From positions 186,001 to 250,000 of the forward strand of contig NZ_JADIKM010000004.1 of the NCBI RefSeq assembly GCF_044904665.1: a DNA stretch of 64,000 nucleotides. The letters are read 5' to 3'. The position numbers were made by a program, and so were the translations under genes. Of the stretch, positions 18,240 through 26,859 are shown one piece after another. Below the pieces are notes generated by a model that saw only the letters and a program-made list of their open reading frames with translations, was not told the origin of the DNA and searched no databases. The first letter of the stretch is position 1; each line of letters opens with the position of its first letter. This stretch comes from Dyella_A ginsengisoli. GTDB taxonomy: Bacteria > Pseudomonadota > Gammaproteobacteria > Xanthomonadales > Rhodanobacteraceae.

Positions 18240-20339
18240 TCAGGCCAGCAGGCGCAGCTTGGGCTCGCGATCCCACTGGCGGGTCTTCGCTGCCTTGATG
18301 AAGCCGGCGCTGTCGGTGGCGTCGAGCACGCCGGCATCGTTCCTGATGCCGCCGGCTTTCAGCACGGCCTGCGCGCCGCTGTCGGCCGCGATGGCCTTGA
18401 GATGGCCGAAAGCGTCGCGCACGAAATCGACGGCGGCGGCCTCCCGGGCGAGCATCTTGCCGGCTGCTTCGGACAGCACGAGGGCGACGGCATCGAACAT
18501 CACCGATGGCGTGCCGGCCAGTTGCCCGTCCGCGGCGAGCGGCTTGCCGTCGCTGAGCCGGGCACCGCCGAGCCTGGGCGCAACGATCTTCACCGTGGCG
18601 CCGGCCGCTTCCGCTGCCTTGCGCAGGGCCTTGATGGTGGCGGCATCGGAGTCGTCGTGGATCAGGATGCCGATGGCGCGGCCTTTCAGCGTGTCCTTCA
18701 TCTTTCCGATGATCTGCAGCGGCGGTGACGCCGGTTGATCGGTGGCCGCCACGGCCGCCGGCTGTGCCGGGGGCAGGGCGCGCATGCCCAGACCGTCGGC
18801 GACGCGTTGGGCGAGGTCGTCATCGATGTTGCGCAGGTGGCCCACCATGGCCTCGCGCACGTGCGCGGTTTCCACCTTGGACAGTTCAAACACGAGCGCC
18901 GAGGCGATGTGCGCCTGCTCGGGCCGGGTCTGGCTGCGGTAGAACTGTCGCGCCTGGCTGTAGTGGTCGGCGAAGCTCTCGGCGCGGATGCGGCTCTTGC
19001 TGCCGTCGCCGGCCAGTTCGGCGAAGCTGCGGAAGCCCGCGGTGGTGGCGCGGGCCGAGCCGGGCTCCAGCGAATTGGGTTCGTACGAGGTGCGCCCCTT
19101 GGGCTGTGCCATCTGCATGTGGCCGTCGCGTTGCTGATTGGCGAACGGGCACTTGGGCGCGTTGATGGGGAGTTGGTGGAAATTGGGTGAACCCAGCCGC
19201 GACAGTTGGGTATCCAGGTACGAAAACAGCCGCCCCTGCAGCAGCGGATCGTTGGAGAAGTCGATGCCCGGCACCACGTGCGACGGACAGAACGCCACCT
19301 GCTCGGTTTCCGCGAAGAAGTTGTCCGGCCACCGGTCGAGGGTCATCTTGCCGATGACAGTCAACGGCACCAGTTCCTCGGGGATCAGCTTGGTGGCGTC
19401 GAGGTGGTCGAACGGAAACGCATCGGCTTCTTCCTGCGTGAACAGCTGCACGGCGAGATCCCATTCCGGGAATTGGCCGGTCTGGATCGCCTCGAACATG
19501 TCGCGGCGATGGAAGTCCGGATCCGCGCCGGCAATTTTCACCGCCTCGTCCCACACCGTGGACTGCAGCCCCAGCCGCGGGCGCCAGTGGAACTTGACGA
19601 AGGTGCTGTCGCCACTGGCGTTGACCAGGCGGAAGCTGTGGATGCCGAAGCCTTCCATCATGCGCAGCGAGCGGGGCAGGGTGCGGTCGGACATGGCCCA
19701 CATCACCATGTGCATCGCCTCGGGCGTCAGCGAGATGAAATCCCAGAACGTGTCATGCGCCGTAGCGGCCTGCGGGAAGCCGCGGTCCGGTTCCATCTTC
19801 ACCGCGTGGATGAGGTCGGGAAACTTGATCGCGTCCTGGATGAAGAACACCGGGATGTTGTTGCCCACCAGGTCCCAATTGCCCTCCTTGGTGTAGAGCT
19901 TTACCGCGAAGCCGCGCACGTCGCGCGGGGTGTCTACCGAGCCGGCACCGCCGGCCACGGTGGAGAAGCGGGCGAACACAGGCGTCTTCACGCCTTTCTC
20001 GGTGAGGATTTTTGCCGTGGTGTACTTTTCGAGCGACCTGGTCAGTTCGAAGTGACCGTGCACGGCGGTGCCGCGCGCGTGCACGATGCGCTCGGGGATG
20101 CGCTCGTGATCGAAGTGGGTGATCTTCTCGCGGAGGATGAAGTCCTCCAGCAAGGTGGGCCCGCGCGGCGTGGCCTTGAGCGAGTTCTGGTTGTCGCTGA
20201 CCGGCAGGCCCTGGTTGGTTGTCAGCGCAGGCTGGTTGCCGTCGGCCATCTGCTGCAGTTCGTCGCCATGTCCGCGACGGGGCGTTGCGTTGTCCGATGA
20301 ACGTCCTTTGGAAACGGGAGATGTCTTGGTCTTGGCCAT
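18240..20339 (-). CDS. katE: Catalase HPII (large-subunit monofunctional catalase)
   Basis: A 699-residue protein of HPII type, which decomposes hydrogen peroxide to water and oxygen. The N-terminal catalase core holds the distal His87 in ERIVHARG, the Asn in LVGNNIPVFF and the proximal haem Tyr in RLFSYLDTQLSRLG. The C-terminal ~150 residues form the extra DJ-1/PfpI-like flavodoxin domain of large-subunit clade-2 catalases (GRAIGILIHDDSDAATIKAL). The length is near that of E. coli KatE (753). In relatives such enzymes are induced in stationary phase and under general stress. The gene is monocistronic. Confidence 0.95.
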   Translation of the reverse strand: MAKTKTSPVSKGRSSDNATPRRGHGDELQQMADGNQPALTTNQGLPVSDNQNSLKATPRGPTLLEDFILREKITHFDHERIPERIVHARGTAVHGHFELTRSLEKYTTAKILTEKGVKTPVFARFSTVAGGAGSVDTPRDVRGFAVKLYTKEGNWDLVGNNIPVFFIQDAIKFPDLIHAVKMEPDRGFPQAATAHDTFWDFISLTPEAMHMVMWAMSDRTLPRSLRMMEGFGIHSFRLVNASGDSTFVKFHWRPRLGLQSTVWDEAVKIAGADPDFHRRDMFEAIQTGQFPEWDLAVQLFTQEEADAFPFDHLDATKLIPEELVPLTVIGKMTLDRWPDNFFAETEQVAFCPSHVVPGIDFSNDPLLQGRLFSYLDTQLSRLGSPNFHQLPINAPKCPFANQQRDGHMQMAQPKGRTSYEPNSLEPGSARATTAGFRSFAELAGDGSKSRIRAESFADHYSQARQFYRSQTRPEQAHIASALVFELSKVETAHVREAMVGHLRNIDDDLAQRVADGLGMRALPPAQPAAVAATDQPASPPLQIIGKMKDTLKGRAIGILIHDDSDAATIKALRKAAEAAGATVKIVAPRLGGARLSDGKPLAADGQLAGTPSVMFDAVALVLSEAAGKMLAREAAAVDFVRDAFGHLKAIAADSGAQAVLKAGGIRNDAGVLDATDSAGFIKAAKTRQWDREPKLRLLA

Positions 20340-20468
20340 GGGGTGCTCCGGCGGCGGCGTGCGAGGGGGGAGTGGAATCCTCCCCTGCCGGGCGTGAACA
20401 CCACGTCCGTCCGGTTGCGCTGCAAAGCCGCCCGTGCGCAGGCCTACGCCTGGTTGATCGGAGCATCC

Positions 20469-21395
20469 CTATGACAGCATGCCGGCGGGCTTGTTCGCGC
20501 TTTCCGCCCATGCGCGGGTGCGGTTGCGACCCATCCGCTTGGCTTCGTACATGGCCTCGTCGGCATGCGCGATGGACTGTTCGACACTGTAGCCCGGTTC
20601 CAGTCGTGCGATGCCGAATGACATGGTGACGCGGATGGGCTCATGCCCGCCGGGGGCGATCTCCTGCGCGGCCAGCCCTTCGCGCAGGCGTTCCACCAGC
20701 GCGTGACCGGTGGCCAGGTCGGTATCCGGCAGGCACAGCAGGAACTCCTCGCCGCCGTAACGGAACAGCTTGTCGTACGGCCGGAGATTCCCGATCAGAT
20801 ACTGCGCAGTGGCCGCCAGCACGCCGTCGCCGGCCGGGTGTCCCCAGGTGTCGTTGACGCGCTTGAAGTGGTCGATGTCCATCATCACCACGCAGCACGC
20901 CTGCACACCCCGGTCGACCAGTGCCTGCTGCTCGCGCAGGGCACCGAGCATGCCGAGGCGATTGCCTGCACCCGTGAGCTCGTCAAGGCTGTACAGCGCG
21001 TTCTCCATGTCGCCACGAAGCGTGAAGATCTGCAGCCGCAGGCTCTCCAGTGCGCGGGCGAATGCGTCGAAGTCGACGGCGGAGACGGGCTGCCCGGTGT
21101 CCAGCGACCCAAGCAGCTTCGCTGCCAGTCGATGCATGCGGTGATGCTCTTCCTCGATGGCGGCGAAGCCCGGATGCTGACGCAGGACGGGGGACGCGTC
21201 CTGGTAGTACCACAAGCCGAAGCGGCACCGACGATGCGCGTCCGGGGCGATGTCGTTCGTCTCGTAGGGCAGCCGGCAGACCAGGGTGCGGATGATCGTG
21301 TCGTACCACTGGTTGTGCCGCCGGACCGCAAGGTCGAGTTGCTGCAGGCCGGCCTGGATGGCGGCGCGGTCGGTGTTGCTGGTTGTCTGCCCCAC
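20469..21395 (-). CDS. dgcZ: DgcZ-like diguanylate cyclase with CZB zinc-sensor domain
   Basis: A 308-residue cytosolic protein. The N-terminal CZB domain keeps the 3His/1Cys zinc ligands: His27 (RRHNQWY), Cys57 (RRCRFGLW), His84 and His88 (EEEHHRMHRL). Their spacing equals that recalled for E. coli DgcZ (His22, Cys52, His79, His83). The GGDEF domain is complete: DIDHFKRVND, inhibitory-site RPYD at 205-208, and GGEEF at 214-218. It should make c-di-GMP, with activity lowered by zinc. The ortholog link is inferred from the ligand match; the gene neighbours differ. Confidence 0.88.
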   Translation of the reverse strand: MGQTTSNTDRAAIQAGLQQLDLAVRRHNQWYDTIIRTLVCRLPYETNDIAPDAHRRCRFGLWYYQDASPVLRQHPGFAAIEEEHHRMHRLAAKLLGSLDTGQPVSAVDFDAFARALESLRLQIFTLRGDMENALYSLDELTGAGNRLGMLGALREQQALVDRGVQACCVVMMDIDHFKRVNDTWGHPAGDGVLAATAQYLIGNLRPYDKLFRYGGEEFLLCLPDTDLATGHALVERLREGLAAQEIAPGGHEPIRVTMSFGIARLEPGYSVEQSIAHADEAMYEAKRMGRNRTRAWAESANKPAGMLS

Positions 21396-21600
21396 GGCCC
21401 GGTCTCATCGGTGGTCTGCGTACATGCGATGGCGGGTTATCGGCAGCGACCAGGCCAAACTGAAAGAAGTGCCGCCGGCCGCGCCTTTGCCCCGCCGCCA
21501 GCCGGCTGCCACAAGGCGGGGACGGGGCTGCCCGGAAGGCTCCGCCTGTGCTCGGCTACGATGGCCGCCACGTCGCGTTCGACGGCGAGGAATTCAATCG

Positions 21601-22005
21601 ATGCAGGGCATCAGCCACATCACCTTTATTGTGCGAGACCTTGACCGCATGGCGGCCTTCCTCTGCGAAGGGCTCGGGGCACGGGAGATCTACGACAGCG
21701 CGGAGCGCAACTACTCGCTGTCGCGCGAGAAGTTCTTCCTGCTCGGCGGCGTCTGGCTGGCGGCGATGGAGGGGGCGCCACCGGCGGAGCGCTCGTACCA
21801 GCACGTGGCGTTCCGGGTGGATGAATCGGATCTTCCAGCGTATCGGCAGAGGCTGGAGGTCCTGGGTGCGGAGGTCAGGCCACCCCGGCCGCGCGTGGAC
21901 GGCGAGGGACTCTCCCTATACGTGTACGACTTCGACAACCACCTGTTCGAGTTGCACACGGGAACGCTGGAGCAGCGCCTGGCCCGCTACGGCGCACCGC
22001 GCTGA
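21601..22005 (+). CDS. fosX: FosX-type fosfomycin epoxide hydrolase
   Basis: A 134-residue VOC-fold protein, the normal FosX length. FosX adds water to the epoxide of fosfomycin using Mn(II). The metal ligands His6 (GISHITFI), His68 (YQHVAF) and Glu117 (LFELHTG) and the general-base Glu43 (SREKFF) are all present and offset by one from the Listeria enzyme (His7, His69, Glu118, Glu44). Glu43 and the block FFLLGGVWLAAMEG separate it from FosA and FosB. The ending ELHTGTLEQRLARY is also a FosX feature. It is a lone chromosomal gene, divergent from dgcZ, with no mobile-element marks. Its ribosome-binding site is weak. Confidence 0.88.
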   Translation: MQGISHITFIVRDLDRMAAFLCEGLGAREIYDSAERNYSLSREKFFLLGGVWLAAMEGAPPAERSYQHVAFRVDESDLPAYRQRLEVLGAEVRPPRPRVDGEGLSLYVYDFDNHLFELHTGTLEQRLARYGAPR

Positions 22006-22252
22006 GAAGCCGCCACTGGCGCCGCTCGGCGCGCTCCGGGTTGTGACCGGTGAGGAGTCCGGCCCACGTGATATCGCCCAGCCGGGATCGCAGATGTCGT
22101 TTGGCTCGTGCGGCGGCGCCCCGACGCGATATCGCCACAGCATTTCGTGACACCGAAAGAACGCATGCCGGCCCCCTCCGGGAGTGTGTGCAAGGCGGGG
22201 CGGAGGCAGAAACAGTCGGGCCGAGTGCATCTCTGGATGTCTCGCCCTGACA

Positions 22253-22281
22253 GGGGAGGCCCCGTGATCCGGGGTCTCCCC
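22253..22281. terminator. Strong hairpin after the large secreted-protein gene
   Basis: GGGGAGGCCCCG pairs with CGGGGTCTCCCC (one G-T pair) around a 5-base loop. It lies 9 bases past the end of the minus-strand gene at 22290 and downstream of fosX. No T-tract is present on either side. Confidence 0.45.
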
Positions 22282-22289
22282 GGTGGGTG

Positions 22290-24035
22290 TCACCAGAGCA
22301 GTTTGGTCCGGTAGATCCCGGCCCATCCGGCTTCGTCGGTGGCCATCGAGGCGTTGATCACCAGCTCGTCGCCGCGCAACCCCTCGCGCTCGATGCCAAG
22401 GCTGGTGATCGGCAGGTGCCCGCCTGTTTCAGCGTCCACTGCCTGCGGATCGAGCAGGGTGCCATCCGTGCCCGTGGCAGCCAGGGTGCGGAGGGGCGAT
22501 GCGAACGGTCCGTTCCTCAGGTAGATGCCGTCAACTGCGTTGAGGTATGCGCCGTTGTTCAGCGTGCCGGTGCTGGCCTTGAACGCTGCGCGGAACAGCC
22601 CGAGGCTCGCAAGCAACGGGTTGGCTGGCCGCGACACGGCGACGAATGCCGTCGAGCGCCAGCGCGCCGGCTCGCCGTCTTCTTCGGTGGTGGAGCCCGG
22701 CACGTGGCCGGAGAAGTTCCAGTACACGAAGCTGGTGAAGTTGTTGGGTGACTTGGCGATGGCCCAGGTTCTTCCGCGCACCAGGTCACGCACGAACACG
22801 CCCTGATGCACCGGCGTCTGCACGGCGTGCCCGTCCGGGTATTGCTGGTTGCAGTAGGCGACGATGTCGGCGTTGCCGTCCTGCGGGCAGCGCAGCAGCA
22901 GCGATTGCGTGCCCTCACCCCATGCGCCCCAGAACGCCACGAAGCGGCCGTCGAAGGAGAGGCCTTCGCCGATCTGGGTGAAATGTTGCGAAGCGTCTTC
23001 GCCGGGTACGTGGTCACCGATCCGCACCAGGGTTTTCAGTGGCGGCTGCGACCGGTTGAGCGTGGCCAGGTAGATGCCACCCGCCGTCGGGTGATCCTCG
23101 TTGTCCAGGCCGACGAACACGGCCTGGTTGCCTGCGGCGCTGGGCGGCGCGGTGGAGCCGAAGTGCAGGCTGGTGCCGGGAATGTAGCTGTCGGTGTTGG
23201 CGATCAGCACGGTGGGCAGGGTGCCGCTGGCCGGGTATAGCGACGGCCCGCTGGACATCGGGAAGGGCGCGTTCATCAGCTTGCGGTAGTACACACCAGT
23301 TTTGCTGGTGGTACCCACGGTGTAGTTGCCCTTGAACACGACGATGTCGTGCTGGGTGATCGCCGGTGAACCCGGGACGATGTCGAACGCTGTGCCCGGC
23401 CTCTCCGGCACCTGAAAATAGGAGAACACCGGCACGCTGCCGAGGCGGCTCTCGGCGGTGACCAGATCACGGAACGGGTTGGCATACACGCCGTTGGTAC
23501 CCACCTGCTCCACCACCTCGCCGGCGTCGTTCACCACCTGCCACACCGGCGGATGCGCGCCGCGCGTGGCGACGGTGGACGAGTTCATGTCGATGCGCGG
23601 AAACGACGGCGTCTCCTGGAACGTGGTGCCGCGGTTGTTGGGCTGCGGCACCAGTGTGTCGCGATCGAGGATGCGCACGATGGGGCCGCCCTTGGCCATG
23701 TCGCGGGTATAGACGCCGTGCAGCGGTTCCCCCTGGCTTCCGCCACCCTTGCTGCGTGCGCGGAACACCACCAGTCCACGGGTATTCACCGACGGCTGGT
23801 TGAAGCTGTTGAACAGCCGGCACGGCGGTGCCGTTGGCGCAGGCCCATCGGGCACGCACGTTGCCGAGGGCATGAAGCGCCCGTTGTTCGCCACGGTTTG
23901 CCACCGCGCGCCGACAGTTGCAGTGGGCGTGGCGCCCCAGGCGAGGCCGGGCACGAGCAGCGCGAGCGGCAGCACGCAACGCACGAAGGGATGCGCGCGC
24001 GACGCGCCGCACGCGGGAGTGGATAGACGATGCAT
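22290..24035 (-). CDS. Large secreted protein of unknown function
   Basis: A 581-residue protein with a signal peptide (MHRLSTPACGASRAHPF..., cleaved near residue 36) and GGAGGTT before the ATG at 24035. The mature part shows repeated beta-propeller-like units with G-x-Y/V-x-R-D motifs (LHGVYTRDMAKGG, TNGVYANPFRDLV, TGVYYRKLM, HQGVFVRDLVRG), each followed by a hydrophobic strand. This points to a repeat-built extracellular protein. No catalytic motif was recognised. Confidence 0.75.
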   Translation of the reverse strand: MHRLSTPACGASRAHPFVRCVLPLALLVPGLAWGATPTATVGARWQTVANNGRFMPSATCVPDGPAPTAPPCRLFNSFNQPSVNTRGLVVFRARSKGGGSQGEPLHGVYTRDMAKGGPIVRILDRDTLVPQPNNRGTTFQETPSFPRIDMNSSTVATRGAHPPVWQVVNDAGEVVEQVGTNGVYANPFRDLVTAESRLGSVPVFSYFQVPERPGTAFDIVPGSPAITQHDIVVFKGNYTVGTTSKTGVYYRKLMNAPFPMSSGPSLYPASGTLPTVLIANTDSYIPGTSLHFGSTAPPSAAGNQAVFVGLDNEDHPTAGGIYLATLNRSQPPLKTLVRIGDHVPGEDASQHFTQIGEGLSFDGRFVAFWGAWGEGTQSLLLRCPQDGNADIVAYCNQQYPDGHAVQTPVHQGVFVRDLVRGRTWAIAKSPNNFTSFVYWNFSGHVPGSTTEEDGEPARWRSTAFVAVSRPANPLLASLGLFRAAFKASTGTLNNGAYLNAVDGIYLRNGPFASPLRTLAATGTDGTLLDPQAVDAETGGHLPITSLGIEREGLRGDELVINASMATDEAGWAGIYRTKLLW

Positions 24036-24383
24036 GGGAACCTCCGAAAACGGGTGGATAGCGAGCGGCCGCGAGGGCAGGTGCATCGTCAGCGTCCCCG
24101 CCGCGCGCGCATTTGAGCGATATCAATCGCGAGCGGGGGGCGTGGCGTTCGCGGTCGCGAAGGCGCGCTGTTTCTGACGGCATGCGACAACGGGCCGCAT
24201 CGAGCGTCCGGCTCTCTCGCAGCGGCAGGCGCGCGGCGTGGACCAGGGAGTCGGCCATGCGGCATGCGCGTGCGGGACACGGGGCGCTCCGGGGCGAGCC
24301 GGTGCCGGTCCTCGGAGAGCGACTTGCGGCCGACGGTGCGGCAGGCATCATGGCGGGCTCGTCACCCGTGCCACGGAACTGCC
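24036..24383. other. Divergent intergenic region, 348 bp
   Basis: Between the secreted-protein gene (minus) and the PLP lyase gene (plus). It is Arg-codon rich in all frames and no gene is supported. The secreted-protein ribosome-binding site lies at its left end. No repeat or operator stood out. Confidence 0.4.
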
Positions 24384-25460
24384 ATGTCGCTCTCCGATCA
24401 AGCCCTCAAGCAGGCCTGCCGTTTCGTGCTGTCCCGTCCGCCTGCGCCGCCGGTGGCCGAGACCATGGCGCGGCTGGCGGCGCATCCGTCGGCGCACGAT
24501 GCGGTGGACGACTACGGTGCCGGCGGCGCGGTGGCGCAGCTGGAACGGGCGACCGCGGCGAAGCTGGGCAAGCCGCGCGGGCTGTTCTTCATCAAGGGCG
24601 TCACCGCCCAGCTGTGCGTGCTGCAGGCGTACGCGGACGCTCGCGGCTGTCGCAACGTGGTGATCCACCCGATGAGCCACATGGACATGGACGAGGCCGG
24701 CGCGGTGGAGCGGGTGACCGGCCTGCACGCGATCCGCCTCGGCCGCAACCGACCATTCACGCTCGATGCGCTCCAGGCGCTGACCGAGCCGCTGGCCGCG
24801 GTGGTGGTGGAGCTGCCGCTACGCCGCGCGGGCTTCCTGCTGCCGCCGCTGGACGAGCTGCTGGCGATCTGTGCGTGGTGTCGCGAGCGTGCGATTGCCG
24901 TGCACTTCGACGGTGCGCGGCTGTGGGAGGCGGCCGCCGGCTATGGCATCAGCGAAGCGGAACTGGCAGCGCTGGCCGACAGCGTCTACGTGTCGTACTA
25001 CAAGGGGCTGGGGGGCCTCGGCGGCGCGCTGGTGGCCGGCTCGGCCGACTTCATCGCGTCGCTGGCGCCGTGGAAAAGCCGCTACGGCGGTAATCTCGTC
25101 ACCGCCTGGCCCTACGCGATCAGCGCGCTCGACGGGCTGGAGCGGCTGGCGCCGCGCATGCCGCAGTTCGTGCAGCGTGCGCGCGATCTCGCCGCGGCGC
25201 TGGCGGCGCATCCATTGCTGCGCGTGCATCCGGGGCGGCCTCACACCAACGCGTTCCAGCTGTGGTTCCCCGGCACGCCGGCCGAGCTCGCTGCGCGCCA
25301 TCGCGCGCTGGCGCAGACCGGTGAGTGGTGGTTGTTCGACGCGTTTGTCGACGCGCCGCTGGACGGCTACACCATGGCCGAGATCCAGATCGGCCCCGGC
25401 TCCGACGGCTGGACCGTGGAGCAGGCCGCACAGGTGCTGCTGCAGCTCGCTGCTGGCTGA
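24384..25460 (+). CDS. PLP-dependent beta-eliminating lyase / threonine aldolase-like enzyme
   Basis: A 358-residue fold-type I PLP enzyme. The core features of the low-specificity threonine aldolase family are visible: the active-site region MSHMDMDEAGAVERVTG, the PLP-binding Asp in HFDGARLWEAA (Asp176) and the Schiff-base lysine in SYYKGLGGLGG (Lys207). Such enzymes cleave beta-hydroxy amino acids such as allo-threonine to glycine and an aldehyde. The C-terminal domain is short. The true substrate is not known. Confidence 0.85.
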   Translation: MSLSDQALKQACRFVLSRPPAPPVAETMARLAAHPSAHDAVDDYGAGGAVAQLERATAAKLGKPRGLFFIKGVTAQLCVLQAYADARGCRNVVIHPMSHMDMDEAGAVERVTGLHAIRLGRNRPFTLDALQALTEPLAAVVVELPLRRAGFLLPPLDELLAICAWCRERAIAVHFDGARLWEAAAGYGISEAELAALADSVYVSYYKGLGGLGGALVAGSADFIASLAPWKSRYGGNLVTAWPYAISALDGLERLAPRMPQFVQRARDLAAALAAHPLLRVHPGRPHTNAFQLWFPGTPAELAARHRALAQTGEWWLFDAFVDAPLDGYTMAEIQIGPGSDGWTVEQAAQVLLQLAAG

Positions 25461-25492
25461 AGCGGCGACGGGGCCGCGATCGAAGCCGCCGC

Positions 25493-26239
25493 TCAGGCCG
25501 GCACGGCATCGGTCGGCGGGCACCAAGCGTGCTCGGGGTAGTAGCGCTGCATCATTCGCGCGAGATAGGCGACGAGGTTGCCTCGCGCCTCGACCGCGCG
25601 GCGCAGCGGCGTATCGAAGAACGGCGTGGCGACGCAGGCGAGCATGCCCAGCGCGGTGGCATCCACGGCGCTGGGGTGCTCGCCCATGAAATACGGCCGC
25701 TCGCCGAGCAGCCGGGCCAGCGCGTCGATGGAGCGCTCGCCGAGCGCGGCGATCTGCGCGGGCGTGTGGCGGCCGATGCCTTGCGCGTGCAGGTCGGCCC
25801 GCTTGCGCGCCTGCATGGCCTGTCGCGTCTGCGCGCGCTCGTCCTCGCTGGCGCCGCCGGCGAATTGTGCAGGCCCCTTGGCGAAGTTTTCCGGATCGAT
25901 CCAGCGGAACCAGACCATGGCGAAGTAAAGGTGGTCTTCCAGCAATCGCTCGATGGCCCAGCTCTCGGCGCGCTGGTGCGCATCCAGGCCGCGGTCGAGA
26001 TCGACTCCCCGGGTGCGCTCGATGTGTGCGCGGATGAAGGTGGAGTCGCTGATCGCCTCGTCGCCGTCCTGGATGTACGGCAACTTCCCGTTCGGCGCCT
26101 GCGGCGGGATGGCGGCGACCTTGCGGTAGGGCAGGCCGGCCATCTTCAGCTGCACCTCGGTCTTGAGCACGAAGGGGCTGGCGTCGGGCAGGCCGAAGCC
26201 GGCGCGGGTGGCGTACAGGGTGATGGGTGTGGCGGTCAT
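25493..26239 (-). CDS. Glutathione S-transferase-like protein (FAX/metaxin type)
   Basis: A 248-residue protein. The N-terminal thioredoxin-like domain (YATRAGFGLPDASPFVLKTE, PNGKLPYIQDGDEAISDST) and the C-terminal helical domain (FMGEHPSAVDATALGMLACV) match GSTs of the failed-axon/metaxin-like branch. The GKLPY...DST arrangement is typical of that branch. Its substrate is not known. It converges with the PLP lyase gene. Confidence 0.8.
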   Translation of the reverse strand: MTATPITLYATRAGFGLPDASPFVLKTEVQLKMAGLPYRKVAAIPPQAPNGKLPYIQDGDEAISDSTFIRAHIERTRGVDLDRGLDAHQRAESWAIERLLEDHLYFAMVWFRWIDPENFAKGPAQFAGGASEDERAQTRQAMQARKRADLHAQGIGRHTPAQIAALGERSIDALARLLGERPYFMGEHPSAVDATALGMLACVATPFFDTPLRRAVEARGNLVAYLARMMQRYYPEHAWCPPTDAVPA

Positions 26240-26299
26240 GGGCAGTCCTTGCTGTGGTCGTGGCGCGTACGGTGCGCCTGCGCTGCTGACAGCGTCGTG

Positions 26300-26764
26300 T
26301 CAGCAGGGCAGGCGCAGTACCTCCGGCGGTGGCTGCAGCACGAATGCGTGCTGCACGTCCGCGTACAGCGCGCGCTGCCCGCCGAAGGGCAGTCGCTCGA
26401 TCGCCTCGGCGAACGACAGCCACGCGTGGTCGTCGTGCTCGTGGTTGAGGCGGACTTCGGCGCCGGCGTCGACAAAGGCGACGAAGGCCGGCACCACGGC
26501 GATGCACTCCTCGCCGGCGTCGTAGAAGGTTTCGCAGCGGTCGGCCGAATACAGGCTGGCAGCGCGCAGGCCGGTTTCCTCGAGCAGTTCGCGCAGGGCC
26601 GCCTGCCAGGCGGTTTCGCCCGCTTCGAGGTGCCCGGCCACGTAGGTCCACAGCCCGTGCAGGTGCGCCGTGGCGCGGTGCACGAGCAGGGTGCGGGTCT
26701 GCTCACCGCTGCCGCGCACGACCACGACCGAGACCATCGAGCAGCGCAGGGAAAGGTCGGGCAT
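26300..26764 (-). CDS. Nudix hydrolase
   Basis: A 154-residue protein with a complete Nudix box: GHLEAGETAWQAALRELLEE followed by TGL, fitting GX5EX7REUXEEXGU. This motif binds Mg(II) and cleaves nucleoside diphosphates linked to another moiety. The block HGLWTYVAGHLEAGE resembles nucleoside-triphosphate-specific members. The start at 26764 has GGAG upstream. An 8-bp hairpin (TGCTGACA / TGTCAGCA, 26284-26305) overlaps its stop codon and may end transcription. Confidence 0.88.
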   Translation of the reverse strand: MPDLSLRCSMVSVVVVRGSGEQTRTLLVHRATAHLHGLWTYVAGHLEAGETAWQAALRELLEETGLRAASLYSADRCETFYDAGEECIAVVPAFVAFVDAGAEVRLNHEHDDHAWLSFAEAIERLPFGGQRALYADVQHAFVLQPPPEVLRLPC

Positions 26765-26859
26765 GCGGGTTCTCCGTGGGCGGGCGCGCGCCGGCATCAT
26801 GCCTGCAATCCGCCGGCTGGATTTGACCCGCATCGCACGAGCGGCGATCGCAGGGCGGC

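Noticed and set aside
22253..22281. Strong hairpin considered as a riboswitch or small RNA
   Set aside because: It lies downstream of both flanking genes and has only one stem, so a simple 3' hairpin is the better explanation.
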